A DNA stretch of 64,000 bases, from positions 62,001-126,000 of the forward strand of contig NZ_SMCR01000006.1 of the NCBI RefSeq assembly GCF_004343195.1. Direction: 5' to 3'. Source of the stretch: Biostraticola tofi (GTDB lineage: Bacteria > Pseudomonadota > Gammaproteobacteria > Enterobacterales > Enterobacteriaceae). Under the pieces are notes generated by a model, which did no database searches, was not told where the DNA came from, and worked only from the letters and a program-made list of their open reading frames with translations. The translations under genes and the position numbers were made by a program. How positions within the stretch are numbered: the first letter of the stretch is position 1; every line of letters begins with the position of its first letter. Positions 46,015-56,102 of the stretch are shown piece by piece.

Positions 46015-46802
46015 CCGCACCCGGCGACCTGCGCCTGGCCGACCATATCGTCGGGCACCTTAAACGACTGATAAGTGAACGGCAGCTGGCACCGGGGGCA
46101 CGCCTGCCGGCCGAGCGCCAATTGGCGGCCGAGCTGGGGGTGGCCCGCTCGTCGATACGCGAGGCTATCCAGAAACTTATCAGCCAGGGGCTGCTTATCA
46201 GTCGACGCGGCGGCGGCACCTTTGTCCGGGACGACTCTCATCAGTGGTCGGAACAGCGCATCGTTGCCCCGCTGAAAATGCTGATGGCGGCGGATCCCGG
46301 CTATCGCTATGACGTGCTGGAGGCACGGCTGGCGATTGAATCTTCAACCGCCTGGCATGCCGCGCTGCGGGCGACCGATAGTGATAAGCAGCGTCTGCAG
46401 ATGTGTTTTGACGCCACGTTGCGGTTTAAGGAAAGCGATGACCCCAATCTGGCCGCCGAGGCCGATGTGCGCTTTCATCTGGCGATCGCTGAAGCCTCAC
46501 ACAACCTGGTGCTGTTGCAGACCATGCGCGGCTTTTTTGATCTGCTGCAGACCTCCGTGATGCAGAGCCGCCAGCGAATGTACACCGTGCCAGTCATTTT
46601 TGCCCGTATCACCGACCAGCATAATGACGTGCTGCAGGCGATATTGGCGGGCGATGCCGAGCGCGCACGCAATGCAGCGGTGTCCCATCTTGACTGCGTC
46701 CAGTCGACCGTCCGGGCCCTGCAGGAAGATGAAGCCCGTATGGCACGAGCCTCCCGATTGTACGATTCCTTCCCATCGAACGACCCAACCAGAGACAACT
46801 GA
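46011..46802 (+). CDS. lldR: Lactate-responsive GntR-family regulator
   Basis: This 263-residue FadR-subfamily regulator has an N-terminal winged helix ([26 protein letters not shown], about residues 27-52) and a C-terminal FCD ligand domain that binds L-lactate. It is encoded between lldP and lldD as in E. coli, with a four-base overlap at its start. It represses the operon without lactate and activates with it through the two TTGGT/ACCAA sites upstream of lldP. Confidence 0.95.
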   Translation: MTAPGDLRLADHIVGHLKRLISERQLAPGARLPAERQLAAELGVARSSIREAIQKLISQGLLISRRGGGTFVRDDSHQWSEQRIVAPLKMLMAADPGYRYDVLEARLAIESSTAWHAALRATDSDKQRLQMCFDATLRFKESDDPNLAAEADVRFHLAIAEASHNLVLLQTMRGFFDLLQTSVMQSRQRMYTVPVIFARITDQHNDVLQAILAGDAERARNAAVSHLDCVQSTVRALQEDEARMARASRLYDSFPSNDPTRDN

Positions 46803-46804
46803 CA

Positions 46805-47971
46805 ATGATAATTTCAGCTGCAAATGACTATCGCGAGGCGGCCAGGAGAAAACTGCCGCCATTCCTGTTCCATTATGTCGATGGCGGTGCCTATTCTGAA
46901 TACACGCTGCGGCGTAATGTTGAGGATCTGTCGTCAGTGGCGCTAAGACAGCGGGTGCTGCGCAATATGTCGGATCTCAGCCTGGAAACCCACTTATTTA
47001 AAGAAAAGTTGTCGATGCCGGTGGTGCTGGCACCGGTCGGTCTGTGCGGCATGTATGCGCGGCGCGGTGAAGTTCAGGCCGCCAGAGCGGCGGAGAATCG
47101 AGGCATTCCCTTTACCCTTTCCACCGTCTCGGTCTGCACCATTGAAGAAGTTACCTCGGCGATAAATCGGCCAATGTGGTTTCAGCTCTATGTGCTCAGG
47201 GATCGCGGCTTTATGCGCAACGCCCTGGAGCGGGCCAAGGCCGCAGGCTGCACCACGCTGGTGTTCACCGTCGATATGCCGGTGCCGGGCGCTCGCTATC
47301 GCGATGCCCATTCGGGCATGAGCGGAGCCAATGCCGCCATGCGCCGCTATCTGCAGGCAGTAACCCACCCAGCCTGGGCATGGGATGTCGGCGTCAACGG
47401 CCGGCCTCATGATCTGGGCAATATCTCCGCCTATCTGGGCAAGCCTACCGGTCTGGAAGACTATATTGGCTGGCTGGCGAACAATTTCGACCCATCGATC
47501 TCCTGGCAGGATCTGGAATGGATCCGCGAATTCTGGGATGGGCCGATGATTATCAAGGGCATTCTGGATCCGGCCGATGCGAAGGATGCCGTCAGCTTCG
47601 GCGCCGACGGCATCGTCGTCTCCAATCATGGCGGCCGCCAGCTGGATGGCGTGCTCTCTTCGACCCGCGCCCTGCCCGCCATTGCCGATGCGGTAAAAGG
47701 CGATATCGCCATTCTGGCCGACAGTGGCATACGTAACGGGCTGGATGTGGTTCGGATGATAGCGATGGGCGCCGATACCGTACTGTTGGGGCGGGCCTTT
47801 GTCTATGCTTTGGCCACCGCCGGCCAGCAAGGCGTGGAAAACTTGCTTACCCTTATCGATCGGGAAATGCGCGTCGCCATGACCTTGACCGGCGCCCGCA
47901 GCATTAGCGAAATCAGCCGTGAATCACTGGTGCAGGAAGGGCTGGCGCCAGTGACGGCCAGCGCAGGTTAA
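46805..47971 (+). CDS. lldD: FMN-dependent L-lactate dehydrogenase
   Basis: This 388-residue FMN enzyme oxidises L-lactate to pyruvate and passes electrons to quinone at the inner membrane. The catalytic histidine is H275 in [10 protein letters not shown], the same number as in E. coli Lld[33 protein letters not shown] and [14 protein letters not shown] are also conserved. It begins two bases after the lldR stop. The operon appears intact. Confidence 0.96.
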   Translation: MIISAANDYREAARRKLPPFLFHYVDGGAYSEYTLRRNVEDLSSVALRQRVLRNMSDLSLETHLFKEKLSMPVVLAPVGLCGMYARRGEVQAARAAENRGIPFTLSTVSVCTIEEVTSAINRPMWFQLYVLRDRGFMRNALERAKAAGCTTLVFTVDMPVPGARYRDAHSGMSGANAAMRRYLQAVTHPAWAWDVGVNGRPHDLGNISAYLGKPTGLEDYIGWLANNFDPSISWQDLEWIREFWDGPMIIKGILDPADAKDAVSFGADGIVVSNHGGRQLDGVLSSTRALPAIADAVKGDIAILADSGIRNGLDVVRMIAMGADTVLLGRAFVYALATAGQQGVENLLTLIDREMRVAMTLTGARSISEISRESLVQEGLAPVTASAG

Positions 47972-48066
47972 GGCCAGTGATGGCCGCATGGCACTGGGCT
48001 CTGACCAGGATGAGTCGCTGGGAAATAGTGACACTGTAACTCTAACCTTGTTGCCCGCAATCAGCC

Positions 48067-48753
48067 TTAGCCATAAGGATGCAGGATGCGTCCCTGGGCC
48101 ATCGATACCGCCCGGTCGCACATATGGCCGATAACGTCAGGATCGTGACTGACCAGTACCATGGTCAGGTTCCCTTTGGCTTTGAGCTGATTGAGCAGGT
48201 TCAGGATTTCGGCCTGCACCGACATATCGAGCGCCGAGGTCGGCTCATCCAGCAGCAGCAGCCTGGGCCTGAGCAGCAGGGCCCGCACGATAGCGACCCG
48301 TTGACGTTGGCCGCCGGACAACTGATGGGGATAACGCGTTATCATCTCCGGGCTCAGACCGACCTGTCTGAAACCGTCGACAATTTTATCCTCGATATCA
48401 CTCTCCTTGAGCAGTTTAAGCGGTTCCGCCAGGGTCCTGAGTAATTTATGCTTGGGATGCAGCGAGGAATACGGATCTTGAAACACCATCTGTACCTCCC
48501 GGCGCAGCGTACCGGTGAAATCCTTCCCCGGCGTCACTGCATTGCCGAGCAGGGCCATCTGTCCGCGCCAGCGGGTATTCAGGCCAGCCAGCGCCCAAAG
48601 CAACGATGACTTGCCACAGCCGGAAGGCCCAACCAGGCCAAAGCACTCGCCCTCATTAATCCTGAGGTTAACGTCATGCACTACGGTATTGAGGCCGCTT
48701 CCCTGGGGATGGGCGACCTGCATATCGCTAAGTTCAACCACCGGCGGGTTCAT
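48067..48753 (-). CDS. Peptide-type ABC transporter ATPase (DppF/OppF-like)
   Basis: This 228-residue ATPase has Walker A GPSGCGKSSLLWAL, Q-loop MVFQDPYSSLHPKHKL, signature LSGGQRQRVAIVRALL and Walker B LLLLDEPTSALDMS. It is shorter than most OppF/DppF proteins and lacks their long C-terminal oligopeptide domain. The ATG 48753 overlaps the preceding ATPase stop in ATGA. It is the last gene of a five-gene importer on the minus strand. Confidence 0.88.
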   Translation of the reverse strand: MNPPVVELSDMQVAHPQGSGLNTVVHDVNLRINEGECFGLVGPSGCGKSSLLWALAGLNTRWRGQMALLGNAVTPGKDFTGTLRREVQMVFQDPYSSLHPKHKLLRTLAEPLKLLKESDIEDKIVDGFRQVGLSPEMITRYPHQLSGGQRQRVAIVRALLLRPRLLLLDEPTSALDMSVQAEILNLLNQLKAKGNLTMVLVSHDPDVIGHMCDRAVSMAQGRILHPYG

Positions 48754-49595
48754 CGTAATGCCTCCAGGGCCGCGCGATCCAGCACCGGCAGTTGCTGGCC
48801 CTTGGTCGCGGTACTTGGCCGGCACGCCCACAGCGTGCGGGTGTAAGGGTGCTCGGCCCGGGGAAGTTCTGCCGCCGATAGCTGGTCAACCAACTGACCG
48901 CGATACATCACCAGCACCCGTTCGCAGTGTTCGGCCACCTGCTGCAGGTCATGGCTTATCAGAATCAGTCCCATATTACGGTCAGCGACCAATTTTTCGA
49001 TAAGATTCAGCACCTGGTCACGCATTTCGTGGTCCAGCGCGGAGGTCGGTTCATCGGCAATCAGCAGTTCGGGATCATTGATAAGCGCAATTGCCAGCAT
49101 CACGCGCTGGCCCATACCGCCCGACAGCTGATGCGGATAGCGCCGGCTCAGCATACCAGGATCCGGCAGCCCGACCGAGGCCAGCATAGCCAGCACTTTC
49201 TCACGCCGTTCGCGCCGGTTCAGCCGACTGTGCAGGATAAGCGGTTCCTCGACCTGCCAGCCGATAGTCTTGCCTGGATTGAGGGCGTATTTCGGGTCTT
49301 GCAGCACCATGGCGATACGCGTGCCCCGTAGCCGGTTCCACTGATTATCGTCAAGCGCGGTGACATCTTGACCGCCAAAGCGCAGTTCCCGGGCCGAAAG
49401 CGTCAGCGGATACGGCAACAGTCCCATCAGCGCCCGGGCGGTCAATGATTTCCCTGAACCTGACTCGCCAACCAGGGCTATCCGCTCCTGCCCCATGGCA
49501 AATGAAAGATTATTGACCAGAGTGACCGGCTGCGGTCCGGCCAAGGTCACCGAAAGGCGGTCTACCGCCAGCAGCGGCGGATTATCGGTTGGCAT
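48750..49595 (-). CDS. Peptide-type ABC transporter ATPase (DppD/OppD-like)
   Basis: This 281-residue ATPase has Walker A GESGSGKSLTARALMGLLP, Q-loop MVLQDPKYALNPGKT, signature LSGGMGQRVMLAIALIN and Walker B LLIADEPTSALDHEM. The ATG at 49595 (MPTDNPPLL) overlaps the permease 3' end by 14 bases; a longer frame upstream only covers the permease gene in another frame. It pairs with the ATPase encoded next. Confidence 0.9.
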   Translation of the reverse strand: MPTDNPPLLAVDRLSVTLAGPQPVTLVNNLSFAMGQERIALVGESGSGKSLTARALMGLLPYPLTLSARELRFGGQDVTALDDNQWNRLRGTRIAMVLQDPKYALNPGKTIGWQVEEPLILHSRLNRRERREKVLAMLASVGLPDPGMLSRRYPHQLSGGMGQRVMLAIALINDPELLIADEPTSALDHEMRDQVLNLIEKLVADRNMGLILISHDLQQVAEHCERVLVMYRGQLVDQLSAAELPRAEHPYTRTLWACRPSTATKGQQLPVLDRAALEALR

Positions 49596-50475
49596 TTCTC
49601 GGATCCATTCTGTCTCGCAGGCCATCGCCCAGTAGGTTAAACGCCAGGCTGGCCAGTAAAATCGCGCCCCCGGGGGCAGCGGCCACCCACCATTGATCAA
49701 ATATCACTTTACTGCCTTCAGCCACCATCGACCCCCATTCGGCGGTCGGCGGCTGCACGCCCATGCCGAGAAACCCCAGGCCGGCGGCAGACAAAATAAT
49801 GCCGCCCAGGCTCAGGGCCGCCCGCACTACGGCGCTGGGCAGACACAGCGGCAGTATATGACCAAACATCAGTCTCAGGCCGCCAATACCCTGCATTCGC
49901 GCGGCGGCCAGGTAATCACTGCGTCTAAGGGCCAGGGTTTCAGCCCTTGACTGGCGGGCAAACGGCGGCCAACTGGTCAGGGCCAGCGCCAGAGCGCCAT
50001 TCATCAGACCGGGCCCCATTACCGCCACCAGCGCCAGGGCAATGACCAGGCTGGGCAGGGAAAGTACGATATCGGTCAGCCGCATCAGTACCCGTTCGGT
50101 CCAGCCCCCCAGGTAGCCGGCGCTGATACCGACAAGCAGCCCGGCCGGCACGGTAAGCACCAGAATCAACGATACCAGGATAAGCGTAGGCCGGGCGCCA
50201 TAGATAACCCGGGACAGCAGGTCCCGACCAAAGCCGTCGGTGCCCAGCCAGTGAGTAGCGGACGGCGGCAGCAGGCGCTGGGCGATTTGCTGGGCGTTGG
50301 GATCGAACGGCGACAGCCAGGGCGCAAACAGCGCCATGACCACCAGTAACGCCACCAGCAAGCTGCCGATGGACAGCGCCGTCAGACGGCGGCGACGGAT
50401 AAACACCGCCGGCGTGGTAGCCGCGTTTTCAATCGGCCCCTCAGGCGGAATCGAATCATTCATTAATTGCGTCAT
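49582..50475 (-). CDS. Peptide-type ABC transporter permease (DppC-like)
   Basis: This 297-residue permease has the DppC/OppC layout: a cytoplasmic N-terminus, five or six membrane segments, the ANQLIAQRLLPPSATHWLGTDGFGRDLLSRV-type segment (LGTDGFGRDLLSRVIYGAR), and the EAA loop (ARMQGIGGLRLMFGHILP). It starts at 50475, overlapping the first permease stop by four bases. It forms a heterodimeric channel with it. Confidence 0.9.
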   Translation of the reverse strand: MTQLMNDSIPPEGPIENAATTPAVFIRRRRLTALSIGSLLVALLVVMALFAPWLSPFDPNAQQIAQRLLPPSATHWLGTDGFGRDLLSRVIYGARPTLILVSLILVLTVPAGLLVGISAGYLGGWTERVLMRLTDIVLSLPSLVIALALVAVMGPGLMNGALALALTSWPPFARQSRAETLALRRSDYLAAARMQGIGGLRLMFGHILPLCLPSAVVRAALSLGGIILSAAGLGFLGMGVQPPTAEWGSMVAEGSKVIFDQWWVAAAPGGAILLASLAFNLLGDGLRDRMDPRNANR

Positions 50476-51524
50476 CTTGTCTTGGGATCTATCAGCAGCG
50501 TCAGGGCATCAGCAAACGCATTAAGCAGCACGAAACAGGTACCAATCAGCAGCGTCGTACCGAGGATGGCCGGCGTGTCGGACGCAAACAGCGCATTGGT
50601 CAGGTAACGTCCGACACCCGGCCAGGCAAATACCGTTTCGGTCAGGACCGCACCTTCCAGCAGGCTGGCATAAGACAGCGCCAGTACCGTGATAAGCGGA
50701 CCCAGCACATTGGGAAATACATGTCTGAGCAGGATGCGCAGCCGACCGGCGCCTTTGGAACGGGCCAACACCACATACTCCTTGTTGCTTTCTTCCAGCA
50801 GCAGCGCCCGCAGCAGTCGAGTGATGCCGGCCATCGACAGCATGCCCAGCACCAGTACCGGCAGCCACAGATGGCTGACCGCATTGCGGAACATCTCCCG
50901 ATCGCCTGACAGCCAGCTGTCTATCAGTACAAAGCCTGTTTTCGGCTCCAGGGTATACAGGTAGATATCATCTAGCCGGCCAGGACCGCTGGCCCAATGC
51001 AGCACTGCATAGAACAGCAGCAGCCCCAGCAGGCCCAGCCAGAACACCGGTACCGAAAAGCCGAGCAGCGACACCAGACGCGCTATCGAATCCAGCCAGC
51101 TGCCGGGTTTATAGGCCGCCAGCAGCGCCAGCGCAATACCGCCGATGGCGCCAAACAGAATAGCGCAGGTGGCCAGCTCCAGCGTCGCCGGGAAGGTATG
51201 CAGTAAATCATTCACCACTGGCTGACCGGTGGTGCGGGAAATGCCCATATCGCCCTGGACCAGATGCTGCAGGTAGCGCCAGAACTGTACCGGCAGCGGC
51301 TGGTCCAACCCCAACTGATGGCGGACCTGGGCGTAGGTAGACTCGCTGGCATGATCGCCGACCAGCTGCAGCGCCGGATCGATGGGCGCCATATGGGACA
51401 GGGTAAAGGTAAAAATCAGCAGTCCGAGCACAGTGACGCCCAATGACAGCACGCCGGTAAACAGGCGTGCCGACAGGCGCCAGCTCCGCCGGGCAAGCCC
51501 GGCAGCGGGCAAATCGGTGGTCAT
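50472..51524 (-). CDS. Peptide-type ABC transporter permease (DppB-like)
   Basis: This 350-residue permease of the DppB/OppB family has a first transmembrane helix near residue 25, a long periplasmic loop with LGLDQPLPVQFWRYLQHLVQGDMG, and the EAA loop ARSKGAGRLRILLRHVFPN. The start ATG 51524 overlaps the binding-protein stop as TAATG. It is coupled to the second permease downstream. Confidence 0.9.
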   Translation of the reverse strand: MTTDLPAAGLARRSWRLSARLFTGVLSLGVTVLGLLIFTFTLSHMAPIDPALQLVGDHASESTYAQVRHQLGLDQPLPVQFWRYLQHLVQGDMGISRTTGQPVVNDLLHTFPATLELATCAILFGAIGGIALALLAAYKPGSWLDSIARLVSLLGFSVPVFWLGLLGLLLFYAVLHWASGPGRLDDIYLYTLEPKTGFVLIDSWLSGDREMFRNAVSHLWLPVLVLGMLSMAGITRLLRALLLEESNKEYVVLARSKGAGRLRILLRHVFPNVLGPLITVLALSYASLLEGAVLTETVFAWPGVGRYLTNALFASDTPAILGTTLLIGTCFVLLNAFADALTLLIDPKTR

Positions 51525-53092
51525 TATTTGCTGACCTTGCTGTAGAACACCATATCCGGGTTGATACCCTGCACATAGCCTTTCAGGTTGTCACGCACTG
51601 CAATCAGGTTGCGCGCCTGCAGACCAATGACAAATGGCGAGCTTTGCTGAACTTCTTTTTGCATTTCCTCATACAACGCAACGCGTTTTTGCTGATCGCT
51701 CTCGGCGGTGGCGTCCAGCGTTTTCTGGCTCAGGGCCGGAATATGCCAATTGGCACGCCAAGCCAGGGTTTTGCTGCCGTCTTCCGGGTTATAGGCAAAC
51801 GCCGCAGCATTGGTATTGGGATCAAAGTAATCCGGCCCCCAAGAGGAGAGCGATGCCTGGTAGTTATGGCTTTTGATATTATTTGACACCTGGGCGCTGA
51901 TGCCCGGCACCACCTCGACCTTGACGCCGCCGCGGGCGAAGCTGCCCTGCAGCGCCTGGGCGATATCCAGATAGGGCGGCTGGTTAGTGACCGAGATTTT
52001 GAAGCTGGCATGGGTGATGCCGGCTTTGGCCAGGATGGCTTTGGCCTTCTCCGGGTCATATTGGTAAGGTTTGTCTTTCAGCGCCCCCAGATAACCCTCC
52101 GGCAGGAACGCCTGGTGCACCTGGAACTGCCCCTTTAGCAGATCATCGGCTATGCCGTGATAATCAAACAGGTAACGGGACGCTTCCCAGAAGGCCGGGT
52201 TTTTCAGCAGTGGCGAAGCCTCGGTATTGAATTGCAGGAAATAGACCGAAGCCATCGGGATAGCCAGCGGTTTGACGCCCGGCTTGTCTTTCAGCGCCGC
52301 CATCTGATCGGCACCCAGATTACGGGCCATATCGGCATCGCCCTGCTCGACCAGCAGCCGGCGGGCGGCCGGATCCGGCACATTCTTAATCAGGATATTG
52401 GCAAGTTTGGGCGCCCCTTCCGGAGAACTGGCGTTGGCCTGCAGCACCAGCACTTCATGGGGAACATAGGTACGAATTTTATAAGGGCCGCTGCCGGCAG
52501 AATGCTGACCCAGCCAGGCATGGCCGAAATCGTTATCTTTCTGATGAGACAGCGCCTGTTTGGCATCGACTATCGAGGACACCGGTGCCGACAAAAGACT
52601 TAATACATAAGTGGGGCTGACGTTGGCGGTCCAGCTGATTTTGACCTGGTTATCGGCGGTCTTCTGCAGCATGCTGTCGACATTGTTTGCATCCCAGCCA
52701 AGCTGAGTCAGAATAAATGACGGCTCCAGATTGAGTTTCACTACCCGCGAAAGGGAAAAAATCACATCCTCCGGTCGCAGCGGATTCCCGCTGGAAAATT
52801 GACTGTTGGGCCTGAGCGTAAAGGTCAGGCTGCGGTTGTCATCGCCGGCGGTCCAGCTTTCGGCAAGGGTAGGCTTAAGCGCAATCGGGTTGTGCGGATC
52901 AGACTGGATAAGCCGCTGGTAGAGACTGTTAAACGACTGAACGGTGGTCAGTTCAAATCCTTCAGCCGGATCAAAACTGCTGGCATCATCAATAGACTGG
53001 GCAATGACCAGGGTGTCGGCCGGCGTTGCCGCCTCGGCGCTATATGACATCGCCAAAGCCGTTGCTAAAACGGAAGGTAATAGGTATTGCAT
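51524..53092 (-). CDS. Peptide-type ABC substrate-binding protein 1 (DppA-like)
   Basis: This 522-residue SBP_bac_5-family protein has a signal peptide (MQYLLPSVLATALAMSYSAE, cleavage near residue 20). The mature protein contains AWLGQHSAGSGPYKI, FLPEGYLGAL and YDPEKAKAILAKAGI, typical of peptide/nickel/opine-binding proteins. The ATG 53092 is chosen for the signal peptide; the longer frame is not hydrophobic. It is first in the importer operon and is a close paralogue of the binding protein encoded just upstream, with identical length. Confidence 0.9.
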   Translation of the reverse strand: MQYLLPSVLATALAMSYSAEAATPADTLVIAQSIDDASSFDPAEGFELTTVQSFNSLYQRLIQSDPHNPIALKPTLAESWTAGDDNRSLTFTLRPNSQFSSGNPLRPEDVIFSLSRVVKLNLEPSFILTQLGWDANNVDSMLQKTADNQVKISWTANVSPTYVLSLLSAPVSSIVDAKQALSHQKDNDFGHAWLGQHSAGSGPYKIRTYVPHEVLVLQANASSPEGAPKLANILIKNVPDPAARRLLVEQGDADMARNLGADQMAALKDKPGVKPLAIPMASVYFLQFNTEASPLLKNPAFWEASRYLFDYHGIADDLLKGQFQVHQAFLPEGYLGALKDKPYQYDPEKAKAILAKAGITHASFKISVTNQPPYLDIAQALQGSFARGGVKVEVVPGISAQVSNNIKSHNYQASLSSWGPDYFDPNTNAAAFAYNPEDGSKTLAWRANWHIPALSQKTLDATAESDQQKRVALYEEMQKEVQQSSPFVIGLQARNLIAVRDNLKGYVQGINPDMVFYSKVSK

Positions 53093-53125
53093 AACAGTAT
53101 CCGATGCCTCTTTATTGACAGGCTG

Positions 53126-53144
53126 GCGCGCTAACCCAGCGCGC
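53126..53144 (-). promoter_or_regulatory. Stem-loop between the two binding-protein genes
   Basis: GCGCGCT and AGCGCGC form a perfect 7-bp GC stem with a five-base loop in the leader of binding protein 1. No U-run follows in the minus direction, so processing or stabilisation is more likely than full termination. Confidence 0.5.
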
Positions 53145-53247
53145 ATTAATTCGATAAGTTACATCAAATGATATAACTATTGCGTTTGATTATATACAGG
53201 CCATCCGCCGCACGCCAATGCTGACCGATGGACCTGGGTGTGTTCGC

Positions 53248-54816
53248 TTATTTGCTGACCCGATCGTAAAAAACCATATCGGCGTTAAGCCCTTGCTGAT
53301 ACCCCTTCACTTTATTCTGTAATACCACCTGGGTTTTGGCCTGGTCGATAAAGACGTAGGGTGAGTTTCGCTGCAGCTCTTTTTGCAAACTGGCGTACAG
53401 CACGGTACGCCTTTGGGGGTCGGTTTCCGCAACCGCCGCCAGCGTCTGCTGACTCAGCGCCGGGATGACCCAGCCATTCAGGCCAGCGACCGTGCTGTCC
53501 TTGCCGGTGTTATAGGCGAAGGCGCTGGCATTGGAATGGGCATCGAAGTAATCGGGGATCCACAGACGAATGGCGGCCTGATGCTGGCGCGCGCGTACCC
53601 GGGAATAGACCTGGCTGCCGGCCGCCGGCAGCAGCTCAACCTTGATACCGGCCTGATTGAAGCTGGCCTGCAGTGATTCGGCGATATTGATGAACGGGGC
53701 TTTATTTTCCACATCAAGCGTGAATGCCGGGTGGGTTATGCCCGCTTTGGCCAGGATTGCTTTGGCTTTTTCCGGATCAAAATGAAAAGGCGTGGTGGTC
53801 AGAGCGCCGGGTAAGCCCACCGGTAGAAAGCTCTGCTGAACAAAATATTGCCCGCGCAGCAAGTCTCTGGTTATGCCCTGGTAATCAACCAGGTAGCGGG
53901 CGGCGTCCCAGAAAGCCGGGTTTTTGAGCAGCGGATTAGCGCCGTTGCCGGTATTGAACACCAGGTAGTGCTGCTCAGCGGAAGGGATCTGGAGCACCTT
54001 GACGCCGGCCTGCTGACTCAACTGGCTGGTCTGATCCGGTCCCAGTTCACGGGCGACATCCGCATCCCCTTGTTGCACCAGCAGTCGGCGGGCAGCCGGG
54101 TCGGGCACATTTTTGATGATCACGCTTTTAAGCAGCGGTTTGTCGCCGGGCGAGGTCGGATTGGCATCCAGCACGATCGCCTGGCGCGGCTGATACACGC
54201 GCATTTTAAACGGGCCACTACCGGCGGAGTGCATTCTCAGCCAGGCGTTGCCGTAGTCATTATCGGTGATATTGGCCTGCACCGCGCGGCTGTCGACAAT
54301 CGACGCAATCGGCGTGGAAAGGATGTTCTGCACCACTGCCGGGCTGATATCGGCCGTCCATTTCAGTTCCAGCCGATGGTCATCGATTTTACGCAGTTGG
54401 CTGTCGATGTTGTCGCTAGTCCATCCCAAAACATTGAGAATAAACGCCGGTGATTTATTCAGTTTCACCGCGCGGGTAAAGGAATAAATCACATCATCGG
54501 CGCTGACCGGATTACCGCTGGCAAACACCGCGCCGGGTTTAAGCGCTACCGTCAGGGTGTTGGTCTTGGCATCCGGCTGCAGGCTTTCAGCCAGCACCGG
54601 CACCACCTGCTCCGGGTTATCCCGGTCGGCCTGCACCAGCCGCTGGTAAAGGCTGGGGATAGTCTGGATGCTGGACAATTCGTTACTTTCAGCCGGGTCC
54701 AGGCTGACGATATCATCAAGCGATTGGGCCACCACCAGGACATGGTCAGGGGTGGCGGCAAAGGCGGTGGGCGACAGTACCGCGGCAATCAAAAGGGGTA
54801 ACAAACGTTTTTTCAT
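53248..54816 (-). CDS. Peptide-type ABC substrate-binding protein 2 (paralogue)
   Basis: This 522-residue SBP_bac_5 protein has its own signal peptide (MKKRLLPLLIAAVLSPTAFA). It is the same length as and highly similar to the protein encoded next, including AWLRMHSAGSGPFKMRVYQ, NVPDPAARRLLVQQGDADVAR and FDPEKAKAILAKAGITHP. It has no transporter of its own, so it likely feeds the same DppBCDF-like importer with a different ligand. The duplication is tandem. Start ATG 54816 is chosen for the signal peptide. Confidence 0.9.
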   Translation of the reverse strand: MKKRLLPLLIAAVLSPTAFAATPDHVLVVAQSLDDIVSLDPAESNELSSIQTIPSLYQRLVQADRDNPEQVVPVLAESLQPDAKTNTLTVALKPGAVFASGNPVSADDVIYSFTRAVKLNKSPAFILNVLGWTSDNIDSQLRKIDDHRLELKWTADISPAVVQNILSTPIASIVDSRAVQANITDNDYGNAWLRMHSAGSGPFKMRVYQPRQAIVLDANPTSPGDKPLLKSVIIKNVPDPAARRLLVQQGDADVARELGPDQTSQLSQQAGVKVLQIPSAEQHYLVFNTGNGANPLLKNPAFWDAARYLVDYQGITRDLLRGQYFVQQSFLPVGLPGALTTTPFHFDPEKAKAILAKAGITHPAFTLDVENKAPFINIAESLQASFNQAGIKVELLPAAGSQVYSRVRARQHQAAIRLWIPDYFDAHSNASAFAYNTGKDSTVAGLNGWVIPALSQQTLAAVAETDPQRRTVLYASLQKELQRNSPYVFIDQAKTQVVLQNKVKGYQQGLNADMVFYDRVSK

Positions 54817-55007
54817 GAAGTAGGCTTCCCGGCAATGGCCTGTGCAGCTAATGAAGAGATAGAACGTCACAACGTAACGCTTAGAAGATAAGGCATTTGC
54901 AGCGTAGGGGCATAGTCTGAATTCTTCTGTATTATAACCGGTTAGCCAGTCACGGCGGTTCTACCGGGCGAGGAACAATTGAATCATTCAACGCTAAGAT
55001 GCCGGGT

Positions 55008-55907
55008 TCACCGCGCCCGGCTGACTTTATCCAGCACCATTTGATAGGCGTAATGTAAATGGCGGCGCATCATCTCGGCCGCCTGTTCCCGCTGTCCCGC
55101 CATCACCGCATCAATAATAGCCACATGCTCCTCGCACCACTCTTTGACGCGCGCCTTGTTGGTATAACTGCCGAATTCCAGCAATCGTCGCAGCCGGTTT
55201 TGCTGTTGTATCGACTGCAGCACAAAAACGTTGCCGCTGCATTCAGCCAACATTTCATGAAAGCGGGCATCGGTTTCGAAAATCTGCCGGCTATCGACTG
55301 CCAAAATATCCGGGTGCGACAGCAGATACAGATGCTGCAGGCGCAGGCGTTTAAGCGCCTGCTTATCGGCATGAAACCCCTCTGCAAGCAGTGCGGCGGG
55401 CTCGATCATCAACCGAAAACCATAGCCGTTGCTCAACGCGACATCGGTATTCAGGGTCGGTAAAAACGACCAGCCATGACCTTTGTTACGGGCAATTAGC
55501 CCATCTTCAGACAGCCGCAGCAGCGTGCGCGCCAGCACCCCGCGATCCGCATCATAGCGCTGGGCTATCTCGATTTGTGTCAGCGAATCCGGCAGCTTGC
55601 CGGCGATGCGATCCTTGACCAGTTGTTCGTACAGGTCCTGATCGCTGCTGGCCGGGATATCAATACTGATTCGCTGCAGCTCATCAAATCCTTTTTGCAA
55701 GAAAAACCCCTGGTTACGCCGTGCGGCGATGATGCCCAGTTCGGCAAGCAATTTTAGCGCTGCCCGCACCGGCGTGCGCGAAACACCCAGCATATCGGCC
55801 AGTTGTTGCTCACGCAGGTGATGACCTGGCTCGAATCTTGCTTCACGTATCAGGTCAAGGATTTGGTTGGCCAGCCGCCTTCCACTGGCGGTTGCGGTTG
55901 GTAACAT
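55008..55907 (-). CDS. GntR-family regulator with FCD domain
   Basis: This 299-residue regulator has an N-terminal winged helix (REQQLADMLGVSRTPVRAALKLLAELG, about residues 32-58), a longer than usual middle region with a second helix-turn-helix-like stretch (ITQRYDADRGVLARTLLRL-type, EIAQRYDADRGVLARTL), and a C-terminal FCD ligand domain. At 299 residues it is longer than typical FadR-type proteins (about 230-260). It is divergent from the amino acid ABC operon and upstream of the peptide importer, so it probably controls one or both. Confidence 0.88.
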   Translation of the reverse strand: MLPTATASGRRLANQILDLIREARFEPGHHLREQQLADMLGVSRTPVRAALKLLAELGIIAARRNQGFFLQKGFDELQRISIDIPASSDQDLYEQLVKDRIAGKLPDSLTQIEIAQRYDADRGVLARTLLRLSEDGLIARNKGHGWSFLPTLNTDVALSNGYGFRLMIEPAALLAEGFHADKQALKRLRLQHLYLLSHPDILAVDSRQIFETDARFHEMLAECSGNVFVLQSIQQQNRLRRLLEFGSYTNKARVKEWCEEHVAIIDAVMAGQREQAAEMMRRHLHYAYQMVLDKVSRAR

Positions 55908-55937
55908 GGCTAAAGGTCCAGTTTATAGTATTTTAAG

Positions 55938-55954
55938 TATTGATAAGTACAATA
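55938..55954. promoter_or_regulatory. Inverted repeat near the GntR gene start
   Basis: TATTG-N7-CAATA lies 31 bp upstream of the GntR start in the divergent gap. It is a candidate operator for FCD-type GntR proteins, which often bind short AT-rich inverted repeats. Confidence 0.45.
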
Positions 55955-56048
55955 TCATAAGCCGGTTCAACGGTGAAGCAGAGCCGCCAAAAGCCCTATA
56001 TTTGTGCAGCCAGCGCACCAAAAAAGAGCCTTGACTCACATATTCAAT

Positions 56049-56064
56049 TGTATTTAATGATACA
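56049..56064. promoter_or_regulatory. Inverted repeat before the amino acid ABC operon
   Basis: TGTAT-N6-ATACA lies about 40 bp upstream of the binding-protein ATG, in promoter position. Together with the repeat at 55938 it may form the GntR control sites of the divergent operons. Confidence 0.5.
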
Positions 56065-56102
56065 TAAAGAGCAATCGTGTTCATCACTTTCTGGAGTCTG
56101 AC

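Noticed and set aside
53126-53144. Intrinsic terminator between the two binding-protein genes
   Set aside because: Strong stem but no U-run after it in the direction of transcription; listed as a processing or stabilising hairpin instead.
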